13,340 bases of DNA from Pelagophyceae sp. CCMP2097. Taxonomy: Eukaryota; Sar; Pelagophyceae. Location of the stretch: NCBI GenBank assembly GCA_026770575.1, contig MU657217.1, forward strand, positions 1 through 13,340. Direction: 5' to 3'. Under the pieces are notes generated by a model. It did no database searches. It had not been told where the DNA came from and worked only from the letters and a program-made list of their open reading frames with translations. Below are positions 1 to 7,267 of this stretch, piece after piece. Each line of letters begins with the position of its first letter. Position 1 is the stretch's first letter. Position numbers and translations under genes: made by a program.

Positions 1-235
1 CGACCTGCGCCGTGTGCGCCAAACGTGCCAGCGCGGCCCGGTGCAAAGCGCGCGCGCGGCTCGGCGCCTGACAGCACCCCGACGGCCACAAGAGGCCGTC
101 GCGGGTCCCGAGGACGAGGAACAGCGTCAGCGTCGGCGGAAGAACGGCGCCAGCTCCGCCCTGACCTTCCGCACGGCCGTCTGGGGGCACCCTATTGATC
201 CAATAGAAAATCCTTACCACGAATGGTACTGTTAA
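1..235. other. GC-rich window edge, possible end of an unidentified gene
   Basis: The first ~190 bases are GC-rich like the coding blocks of this window, and composition changes sharply to AT-rich after about 190, which suggests that a gene edge is cut off at the window border. One plus-strand frame is open from base 2 to a stop near 233. Another plus frame reads a short TCAVCAKRAS-like stretch with a CxxC pair and stops at 69-71. I recognise no family in any frame and cannot choose a strand. Confidence 0.25.
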
Positions 236-519
236 GGCTCATTAAGCCTTATATTTTCGCTTATTCTGTCCAGCGGCTCTGTCTCCTTGTTTCACAGTGC
301 GGTCCGCGGTCCGGAGAGGTTCGAAAGAGGGGGTCCCCGGGCCGGGCGCGCCCTTGCCTCTCGCTTTGCGGGCGGCCTCCGAATCCGGATGGCGCCGTGC
401 CGCACCCGTCGCAGCACAGGGCCGCGTCTGCCGCAGGCACGCGCCGCGCGCGTGCGCGCCGTCTTTGCACGAGGGCTATGGCGCGTATAGTTAAGCGCCG
501 TAACTTTCAACTTTTTATC
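236..519. other. intergenic, no gene seen
   Basis: A GC-rich patch (about 300-480) is flanked by AT-rich DNA. Several short overlapping open frames exist on both strands, but none shows a recognisable motif and all are compatible with chance in GC-rich sequence. Confidence 0.4.
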
Positions 520-549
520 TTACCGTAAATTACCGGTAATTTACGGTAA
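520..549. repeat. 30-bp perfect palindrome of TTACGGTAA-type units
   Basis: The stretch is identical to its own reverse complement over 30 bases, centred on ACCGGT, with TTTACGGTAA arms. It runs directly into a further TTTACG unit up to about 560. The same unit in direct orientation makes the decamer array at 1451-1500. Confidence 0.85.
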
Positions 550-665
550 TTTACGAAACGATGATTTGACGTTACTGTACGCTCCGGTTAAAACGACCTT
601 ATTAAACGGCAAGGGCCCTTCGGGTCCTTTGATTGAAGGATTAGGAATCCTACCAGGGGCAATTT

Positions 666-711
666 TGTCTGTCCGTCTGTCTGTCCTTCTGTCCGTCCTT
701 CTGTCTATCCA
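666..711 (+). repeat. pyrimidine-rich microsatellite (TCTGTCCKT)n
   Basis: An imperfect run of TCTG, TCCG and TCCT tetramers makes a roughly 45-bp simple repeat. No coding sense is visible. Confidence 0.8.
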
Positions 712-766
712 CGGGTAAATCCGTGAGGTTCCACCTTAGGGAAGAAAAGGGCAGCAACTCGGCCGA

Positions 767-968
767 TTCAGCGATTGGTGGTTGATGCGATTGCTAAAAT
801 TGGGAGTGGAGGTCGAGCAGGAGCCTCATTGGAATCATCATAGAAGTAGTTTTTGGTCACAGGTTCGAATCTGGTCGGCCGCAAAAAAAACAAAAAAAGA
901 AATAGCTCAATAAGAAATAAATAAATAAATAAATAAAAAAGGAGGATTTGAAGGTTCAGCGATTAGTT
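767..968 (+). mobile_element. SINE-like element: Pol III B-box, A-rich (AAAT)n tail, flanking direct repeat
   Basis: A tRNA T-arm-like B-box, GGTTCGAATCT, lies at about 862-872, preceded by a weak A-box-like stretch at 801-812. Downstream is an A-rich tail (883-940) that ends in AAAT repeats. TTCAGCGATTGGT at 767-779 is matched by TTCAGCGATTAGT at 955-967, one mismatch in 13, resembling a target-site duplication. Together these are hallmarks of a tRNA-derived retroposon. Weak points: 14 non-A bases separate the tail from the second repeat, and the T-stem pairs imperfectly. It is not a complete tRNA gene. Confidence 0.4.
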
Positions 969-1095
969 AAATAATTTTAATTATTTACGTGGGCATTGCA
1001 ATGGGATTTGTCTGTATCCTTCGCTCGAAGTCGGGTCCTCCGTGTGCCTCCGGCGCGCTCTTGTAATTAAATCCCCCTTATTGGGCTCTCTGCAG

Positions 1096-1155
1096 TGCCT
1101 TAATGCGGTCTCAGAGGCTCAAAATGCCTTATTGCGGTCTCACCGAGGCTCAAAA
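1096..1155 (+). repeat. tandem duplication, 29 and 31 bp units
   Basis: Two adjacent copies share TGCCTTAWTGCGGTCTCA and GAGGCTCAAAA (1096-1124 and 1125-1155). They differ by one substitution and a 2-base indel. Confidence 0.85.
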
Positions 1156-1208
1156 TGTACGAATTCGCTTCAACTTTTGTTGAACCGCTTCCTCGGCATC
1201 GGGAGGCT

Positions 1209-1259
1209 GCGCAACGCTAGAGGCCGCGCAACGTATGAGCCCGCGCAACGAGAGCTAGG
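1209..1259 (+). repeat. 17-bp tandem repeat with GCGCAACG core, three units
   Basis: GCGCAACG occurs at 1209, 1226 and 1243 with exact 17-bp spacing. The remaining nine bases of each unit are degenerate. Confidence 0.75.
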
Positions 1260-1450
1260 CGATTTCCACATTCTTGCGTTCTAGTTTCAGCGAAAATTTG
1301 CTTTAAATGCATTGTTAAATCAATTGGTTAAATGAGCGTCTTTTGGCGAAAAAATGGTTGAGCAGCATCGTACACTGTTGTTCTAGTACACCACGGTGGC
1401 CTGCGCGACACGCGGAGCGCATAATGGCCTCCAAAATTGTTGATTTCAAG

Positions 1451-1500
1451 ATTTCGGTAAGTTACGGAAAGTTACGGTAATTTACGGTAAGTTACGGAAC
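1451..1500 (+). repeat. 10-bp tandem array, consensus GTTACGGTAA, five units
   Basis: Five consecutive decamers follow the consensus with one to three changes each. The array ends in TTACGGAACG, much as the palindromic cluster at 520-560 ends in TTACGAAACG. A TAGGAATTCCTA palindrome follows 12 bases later. Confidence 0.85.
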
Positions 1501-1511
1501 GTTGTTGAAAC

Positions 1512-1523
1512 TAGGAATTCCTA
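1512..1523. repeat. TAGGAATTCCTA palindrome (single copy)
   Basis: A perfect 12-bp palindrome. The same 12-mer occurs three times at 3493-3567, and near copies lie at 642-652 and 3363-3373. Confidence 0.8.
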
Positions 1524-2138
1524 ACCCGTAATATATTAACTATTTGGCTGCCAACGCGAAATTAAAATCCACCCTTATTGAGAGTATGCGAAGTCCGAGT
1601 TTGGGGGCGCTGCTTCGTGCACCGGGGTATCTTGGGGCGGAGACCACGAATCGAGTATGCGATCACCTTAGAATGAGGTTTGGAGAAAATCGCTGGTTGG
1701 CCTGAGCCCATTGGCTTAATTATGGTGTACATTTCTAAAAAGGGTCAAGTTTCCTCTGTTTTTTTCTCGAAGAGTGGCTTCCAGTCGAGCCGACGCGGTC
1801 ATTCTAGCGGGTCTGCCTGTCCCGTTCGGGATTCGGGTCCGTCTCCTGGTGGCGCATGCAGATCCCAGAGGGGGCCGGCACGCCAGTCCTACAGCCCGGA
1901 CTACAAGCAGGACACTGCATTTTACGGGTCAGATTTGCGGCGTTGCACCGCCGTCACCTCAATGCCCCCGAGCGGCTCGATCGCACCGGGGTGCAAAGTG
2001 GGGGCGTGGCTGCGGCGCGGCGCAGCGGGCAAGTCGCCATCGTCCTCCCACACCTCGTCCGGGGCCATCAAAGTTCAGGTCCGCATCGCTTAAGCGTGAC
2101 TCACGTGAACTGAATCCTGCGTTGGCAGCCAACACAAC
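1524..2138. other. intergenic, no gene supported
   Basis: Mixed-composition DNA. Overlapping open frames exist at 1680-2151 in more than one plus frame, but they show no recognisable domain and their codon content looks like random GC-rich sequence. Confidence 0.4.
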
Positions 2139-2148
2139 TACAAATGTA
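2139..2148 (-). promoter_or_regulatory. degenerate copy of the TACAATTGTA 3' motif
   Basis: TACAAATGTA in the context ACTACAAATGTAT differs by one base from the palindrome found downstream of genes A and B. It lies on the same 3' side of the hydrolase pseudogene fragment, so it is probably part of the same duplicated 3' region. Confidence 0.5.
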
Positions 2149-2267
2149 TAATGGCGCGACGTCCCGAACGGGCCGGGACCGGGGCCGAGCAGGCCCCTTC
2201 CGTTGTGCATACAAGTGCCGTGATTCGAGGCAGCTCCCCGGTCCCGGGCGCGGTCCCCGGCGGCGTA

Positions 2268-2530
2268 GCGCATATGTACACGCGGCCGCCCGGGCGCGCG
2301 CCGGGGCTCACGGCCACGGAGCGCACCGGACGCGGTCGACGCTGGAGACCTCGCTGGGGACCTCGTCAAAGTAGAGCGGCCTTGTGCGACTCGCGGGAGA
2401 AGGAGGCGCGCGTCCTTGACGCGGCAGACGCGGAAGGAGCGGTCCACGGCCTGCACGGCCTTGGCGAAGACGCAGACGTTCGTCAGGACGCAGAGGAGGA
2501 TGCGTCGCACGCCACGCGCGCGCAGCTCGG
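2268..2530 (-). pseudogene. 3' fragment of an isochorismatase-family hydrolase gene (copy C)
   Basis: Read on the minus strand from 2530, the sequence matches the last part of exon 4 of genes A and [15 protein letters not shown] followed by AVQAVDR-FRVC. One codon of the [10 protein letters not shown] active-site loop is missing. After VKDA a deletion of roughly 64 bases removes the region matching WHE..INEPQR, and an insertion of about 13 bases that repeats part of GCGAGGTCTCC follows, so the C-terminal frame is broken. Homology continues through the old stop into the 3' flank (CGCATATGT, GCGGCCGCCCGGG). Upstream of 2530 the similarity stops abruptly at a 14-bp tandem duplication. The catalytic Asp and Lys parts are absent, so it cannot encode a working enzyme. 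Confidence 0.85.
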
Positions 2531-2547
2531 TGGGCGCAGCTCGGTGG
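2520..2547 (+). repeat. 14-bp tandem duplication at the pseudogene edge
   Basis: GCGCAGCTCGGTGG occurs twice back to back. The first copy overlaps the point where homology to the hydrolase exon ends, so it may mark the rearrangement junction. Confidence 0.8.
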
Positions 2548-3491
2548 GCCAGTCGTAGCTCGGGCGTCCGGAGGAGAGATAGGGTCGAGCTCGGACTAGG
2601 CTAGCTGGGCCGAAGCTTGAAAACTTTCGGCTTGCACGCGACGAGGGCACACGATTCGATTCGGTGCAAGGTCGGAACCCAGGCATATTGGCACGAGTCG
2701 AGGTTTGCGCTCCAGTCGCTCCTGCGCAGGACCCCCCGACTTGCAATTGGCTTTGTCCGGGTCTGCCATCTCCCCCGTGTACAAATGCTATTCCACGACG
2801 CGCGTCGATTAAGCTTTCCTCGGGGTACGAATTGAAACCCGCACCGTCGCGCTCGTATCGCGCGTCGCAGGATTCCGAACTGCACGATTACAGGAATGCC
2901 TCGAATGCAAAGCCGTACGAACCAGGGTGAAAGCATACCTGACTCGGGTTGGACGTCTCCTTGGGGCTCGCCCCACCCGGGGTGGACCCGAAGCGCGCGA
3001 CCGGTCAAACGGAACGCAGCGGAAATTGTACGGCGCCTTTTGTGGGTGGATCGAGGGACGTCATGGACCCCCCCGGCCATCCTTAGACGTTCCGCGGGGG
3101 ACCTCTGGGAGGAGCACCGGGGGCGTGCGGCGGGCGGGTGCGGCGGGCCTCCGTGGGGCGGGGTTTATGTATTTTCCGGCTCTAGAGGAATTCAAGTTAT
3201 TGCAGTCAAAACAACCGCCACTTATAATCTCGGGGATCGAGGCCTTGCGAGCTTTCGGTTCTACCGCGTGGAAGAGCGCGACCCAGCTCCCCGCCCATCG
3301 AAGAAATTCGCTCGTAGATCCTGGTGGACTGGGAATTTCTACTTTACTTCATAATATAATTGTAGGATTCCTACTGGATAACACCCCCTCCCAAAGTGGT
3401 TGCATTGATCGGTGCGTGTCTATAATTTTGCAAATACGTGCTACGTTGGTTGAGCGGGGTCCAGCAGGATTGGGTAGCATACACTGTGATT
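2548..3491. other. intergenic, no gene supported
   Basis: About 0.95 kb of medium-GC DNA. The longest open frames (a plus-strand one at 2927-3511 and a minus-strand one at 2601-3080) show no motif, no membrane segment and no similarity I recognise, and they overlap on opposite strands. An unusual gene cannot be excluded. Confidence 0.4.
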
Positions 3492-3492
3492 A

Positions 3493-3567
3493 TAGGAATT
3501 CCTATTATTAATTATTAATATTAATAGGAATTCCTAATTTATTATTAGTTATTATTAGGAATTCCTA
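3493..3567. repeat. cluster of three TAGGAATTCCTA palindromes in AT-only DNA
   Basis: Perfect 12-bp palindromes lie at 3493-3504, 3525-3536 and 3556-3567, spaced 32 and 31 bases apart. They are separated by pure A/T spacers rich in ATTATTA. The arms can also pair between copies, so larger hairpins are possible. Confidence 0.9.
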
Positions 3568-4005
3568 CTACTCACGCTAATTATTACGCAAAAACGGCCC
3601 GGCCCGGTGGGAGTCTAGCGGGGGCTGAAGATCTTTCGGGGAGCCGGTGCCGAAGCTCGAAGCCGTCGGTTCTTTAAATGACCGGGTGCTTCGATTGATT
3701 TATACAATTTTATTCTGCAAGGCGCAGCTTATCTGAAAAAATCGGCAGTGCCAATACGGCGTCGTCGTGGGGGTAGGCTTACGCGACGCGCGTCGTGGAT
3801 GAGCAGAGCGTGAACGAGCAGTGACAAAGAGAGCTTCAAAGATTTCCGTCATCATGGGGGGGTAATCGTGTTCCGAAGCGGCGAGTCGGATCTGTGGTCA
3901 CTACGGGATCGGCCTTTTGACGATGAATAGAAGCGACCACTCCCGCAGCCATGGAAGGACCTTTTGGCCCGGGAGCCTGACTTTGGCACGCCGACCCCAC
4001 ACAGA
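3568..4005. other. intergenic, no gene seen
   Basis: No open frame with a recognisable product. This DNA lies downstream of the minus-strand permease gene. Confidence 0.4.
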
Positions 4006-4027
4006 GTGGATTATAAGCAAGCAAGCT
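4006..4027 (-). repeat. 22-bp repeat, copy 1, downstream of the permease
   Basis: GTGGATTATAAGCAAGCAAG followed by CT matches the copy at 6956-6977 with a single mismatch. Relative to the minus-strand permease it lies about 205 bases past the stop codon. A shared 3'-processing or termination element is possible but unproven. Confidence 0.75.
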
Positions 4028-4231
4028 TAGTATATGGACATCGAATCGTTATGGACACAGGTCACGGCCACCAAGTATGTGCGGGGCCGATCAAAACAGT
4101 GCGGTGCCGGCCGCGGCAGTCGCGCGCGTTTCCAAACCTCGCTCGGGGAGCGGCTCCGAAGACACGCGCGGCTGCGCGCGGCGGCGGAGTGCGCACGGGT
4201 GGCGGCCGGCTTGCCGCGCTGGTGAGCGCGG

Positions 4232-6611
4232 CTAGTGCTCGGGCGCACCCATTGCCGGGGCCTTCGTGCGCGTGGTGTAGTCCTCGACAATAGGTGGCGC
4301 GATCATGCCCATCCTCTGCAGCCCGTAGTGGAAGAGGAAGAAGCCGGCGCACATGGCGAAGCCCGTGGCCCAGGCCCAGGAGAAGTTCATGTCGTCGTTC
4401 ATCTTCGGGTAGAGGCCCGCCTTTTCCGGCCCCATCTTGGACGAAGCCGTATCCTGATTGTACATCGTCGGCAACGACGTCAGCCCCTGCAGCACCGCCG
4501 TCCCGGCGCAGAGGATGAAGCCCTTGAGGAAGGCGCGGTCGATGCAGTAGCAAAACACGGAGGTCATAATCAGCGTGAACCATTCGCCGCCGCCCTGGCC
4601 CATCATCTTGATGCCCATACCAGTGGATCCCCAGTTCCCAGCATCCAGCGTGTCCCACCACCCGGCGTCGATTTCGTTCCTCCAGGCCACGCCGGGGTCG
4701 ATGTAGAGTTTGGCCCAGTTGCAGATGCACGAGAACAAACCAAAAAAGATGGCCGGGTAGTACCGCGGCGGGTTGTCCTCAATCGCCTGCCGGCACATGA
4801 TCAACCCGACGAAGATCAGGAGGGCGTTGTTGGAGCAGCTCGGAATCACGCGGTAGAGCACGCCGAAGAGGCCAGACGTAAGTAAAATTGCCCAGAGGCA
4901 GCCGTTGATGACGGAGTAGCCTCGCTTCGCCCCCAAAGACTTGTGGATCGGGTGGCCGATGTACACCGTACAGCCGTAGAAGGAGCCCATGCAGGCGCCG
5001 ATCATCGTCCCCAAGCCGTCGGCGATCATCGTCTCCGCCATGGGGTAGTCATCGCCGGCAGCAGAAGCAGACTCGACGCCTATAGACTGCGGTGAAACAC
5101 GATTTTCGAAGTAAGGTCGATTTTCCAAAAGGGAACGCACAGGCCAATGTGGCGCCGAAGCCGACGACGCCGACGACGATGATGATGCCGAAGTAGAACT
5201 TCATGTGCTCCCAGGTCACGTAGGCCACGTCCACAAAGATCCCCCCACCCCACGCGTCCAGCTTGCCCGCGTGCTCGCGAAAGGCGAAGGAGGCGTCGTG
5301 CTTGGAAGTGCCCGTGCACGTGGCCCATTTCTTCGAATTGCCGAACATAGACCGCGCCCCGGCCTCGCCGGCCCCGTGGCCAAAAGTCGTCTCGACGTAC
5401 GAGTCGCCGTAGTTGTACATCTCCACGGCGCCGTGCTTGTGCGAACACCCGCCGAGCCAGCCGATGAGGCACGCCGTCAGGATTGCGACGAGTGCGATTG
5501 GCATGGTGAAGCCAGTCTTACCCAAAGTGTACTTGACGCCGCCGAAGAAGCCCACGAGGACGATGAGGAAGGGCACCAAGCACAAGATGGGCTCCGACGC
5601 GATCTTGATCATGGGCGCGAGGGCGAGGTAGACGAAGCCGACGCCCGTCATCAATGAATAATAAGCCGGGGCAGGAACAAACTTCCGAATCGGCTCGCCG
5701 ATGAGGCACCCTGCACACTCCATGACGCCGGTGAGGAAGTTTACCGAGACGGCGATCTTGAACGCGTTGTCGGCGACGTCGATGCCCGCGCCGTTCCAAT
5801 CTCCAGCAAAACCCTTGTCCAAATTCTTTTGCTTGTACAGCTCGGAGAACAGCGCCGTCAGGTTGACGGCGCCCAGCGTGATGAAGGCGCCCGTGGTGTT
5901 GAGACCGTAGGGCTGGGCGGTGACGTCGAGGCGGTTCTCCTTCTTTGCGAGTCTGCCGGCCATGTACGCGTAGTAAAAGTTCCCGAACAAAATGGCAAAC
6001 GCCGTGCCCGGGATGCAGCGCTGGTAGTACAGCGTCGTGTACCGATTCACGATGGCCTCCGCGTACTCGGGGGAGAACTTGACGGCGGCGAACTTGATCA
6101 GCACGTTCAAGAAGAAGCCGAGCATCAAATCCGTCACGCTGAGCAGCGTGGCCAGATTGTCGAAGAAGAGCTCGCCGAGGGCCTCGGCCTCGCCGGGGCC
6201 GGACCAGATGCCCATCCAGCCGCCGTACTCAAAGTTCCAGATGAACCACGGAGTACCTAGAGGCTCCGAGTCGCCGTCCGGCAAAGGCCCGTGCGGCTCA
6301 AAGTCCCAAAAAGGCGCCTCTGCGCGGCGCGGGCCAATGGCGTCGCAGACGACGAAGCCGACGGCGGGCTCCGGCGGAGGAACGCCCGGGCCGGGTTGGC
6401 AAGGGATCGCACCTTCCCACCATGTAAAGGGATTCTCAAACGTGTTGCGCGTCGGTCGCGCTTGCGTCAGCGAGATGATCGTCGTGTCGACCTTGGCCGC
6501 GGCGACCGCCTCAAACTTGAGGGGGCCATCCTCGATGTCCACCGCCGCGACGCACATCGCAAGACCTTCTTTCTTAGAGATCGCCTCGCTACCACTCAAA
6601 ATGGGCGTCAT
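4232..6611 (-). CDS. NCS2/AzgA-like purine-type permease (two exons)
   Basis: Integral membrane transporter of the xanthine/uracil permease superfamily, closest in look to the AzgA-like branch. Members move purine bases or related compounds by ion coupling; the actual substrate here is unknown. Predicted exons are 6611-5141 and 5079-4232, giving about 772 aa. The ATG at 6611 has A at -3; the open frame extends slightly upstream but without an ATG. The family signature DVTAQPYGLNTTGAF lies at residues 229-243, and GDDYPMAETM with GLGT at about 499-514. Hydrophobic segments begin at about residue 145 (ELFFDNLATLLSVTDLMLGF). The first ~140 residues are hydrophilic and rich in Pro, Gly and aromatic residues, and a long hydrophilic loop (about 388-463) sits inside the membrane domain; both look like lineage-specific additions. 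The C-terminus is short and polar, ending in PEH. Its 5' end faces the 3' ends of the hydrolase genes, all on the minus strand. Confidence 0.9.
5080..5140 (-). other. 61-nt intron in the permease gene
   Basis: Donor GTGCGT follows ...TTGGCCT and acceptor CTATAG precedes GCGTCGAG. Splicing (phase 1) joins GATLAC to VESASAAGDDYP and restores the frame. Without splicing the upstream frame stops at about 5049, before the conserved GDDYP region. Confidence 0.85.
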
Positions 6612-6632
6612 GTTTTTGCAAATGAGGCGCAA

Positions 6633-6788
6633 ACTTTTGAAGCCTTCTTTTAAAAGATTGGACGGCCGTTACCGCGGGATTTCTGTCGTTTGACCCCCCT
6701 CAAAGTTCTAAATGATGTTTGGAGAGCGCAGGCGCACGTCCCGACGGCCTTCAAAGGAGCTGGGTGGGGGCACGAGACTACCGGGCGA
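6633..6788. other. upstream region of the permease gene
   Basis: Probable 5' leader and promoter of the minus-strand permease, by position only. No TATA-like box or other clear element could be identified. Confidence 0.3.
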
Positions 6789-6906
6789 GCCCCGAGGCTA
6801 GCGGAGCGTCGGAACCTTTGCCCTCGAGGCCGTACGCAAGGCAGCGTTAGATCAACGGATCTTACGCATCAAAACGGTTTCGCAAAGTAGCACTTTAACA
6901 CGGTCA
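6789..6906. repeat. duplicated noncoding block, copy 1 (3' flank of gene A)
   Basis: GCCCCGAGGCT-GCGGAGC, then GCCCTCGAG-CCGTACGCAAGGCAGCGT, then TTTCGCAA-AGCACTT-AACACGGTCA recur in the same order at 10172-10274. This shows that the duplication covering genes A and B includes their downstream DNA. Confidence 0.75.
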
Positions 6907-6955
6907 CCCTCCGTAAGGCTCAGTGACTTGAGCGGCCTCACCACAAGCTCCCGGG

Positions 6956-6977
6956 GTGGATTTTAAGCAAGCAAGCT
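6956..6977 (-). repeat. 22-bp repeat, copy 2, downstream of gene A
   Basis: One mismatch against the copy at 4006-4027. It lies about 290 bases beyond the gene A stop. In both places it is on the 3' side of a minus-strand gene. Confidence 0.75.
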
Positions 6978-7112
6978 GGTCAGGGCAAGGCTTGCGCTTG
7001 TGACGTCGATGAAGGTTCGATGGAAGGGGAGGAAGGTCAGCTTTCTGTTAGCACTGAGGCTGTTCGAAAAGACGACAGACGGAAAGTTCTTGCGCTGGGA
7101 CAAACACAAGGC

Positions 7113-7127
7113 TCGATGGTCTCAATT
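7113..7127. repeat. conserved block CGATGGTCTCAATTT, copy 1
   Basis: The identical 15-mer is at 10408-10422. In both places a similar GCGCTG-GACA stretch precedes it and an AT-rich TATATTCCG-like stretch follows, so it belongs to the duplicated 3' flank. Confidence 0.75.
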
Positions 7128-7178
7128 TGGTATCGACATGTTTATATATATATTCCGGAATGTGACTTTCTATGTACA

Positions 7179-7193
7179 CTACAATTGTATGTA
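7179..7193 (-). promoter_or_regulatory. 3' motif CTACAATTGTATGTA downstream of gene A
   Basis: The perfect 15-mer is shared with 10738-10752 and 10968-10982. Its core TACAATTGTA is palindromic. It lies about 75 bases past the gene A stop codon. A role in transcript 3' end formation or as a protein-binding site is possible; nothing more can be said from sequence. Confidence 0.5.
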
Positions 7194-7267
7194 TAGTCTC
7201 TTGTGGCTTCCCGGCGGCGATGCGCATATGTGCACTTGGCGCGGCCGCCCGGGCTGATCGCCGGGGC

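Noticed and set aside
3..71. C-terminal MYND-type zinc finger at the window edge
   Set aside because: Only one CxxC pair and a third Cys are visible in a 22-residue stretch; the remaining metal ligands are missing, so the call is not supportable.
759..883. Complete tRNA gene
   Set aside because: Although a T-arm-like sequence and a distant CGGCCG complement exist, the length of about 125, the imperfect T-stem and the lack of a D-arm or anticodon arm at normal spacing rule out a standard tRNA.
1096..1259. CRISPR array
   Set aside because: The repeats are adjacent or degenerate, with no unique spacers of uniform length, and the host looks eukaryotic.
1774..2151. 125-residue plus-strand open frame
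   Set aside because: Two overlapping plus frames are open over the same GC-rich stretch, and neither shows a recognisable domain.
2927..3511. 194-residue plus-strand open frame
   Set aside because: No motif or membrane segment; composition changes abruptly along its length, from GC-rich DNA into the AT-rich palindrome cluster; another long frame overlaps on the minus strand. Most likely chance.
4235..4885. 216-residue plus-strand open frame inside the permease
   Set aside because: It is antisense to permease exon 2, whose conserved motifs fix the coding strand; Arg/Ala/His-rich shadow frame.
5829..6693. 143- and 218-residue plus-strand frames opposite permease exon 1
   Set aside because: Antisense shadows of a clearly homologous membrane protein in GC-rich DNA.
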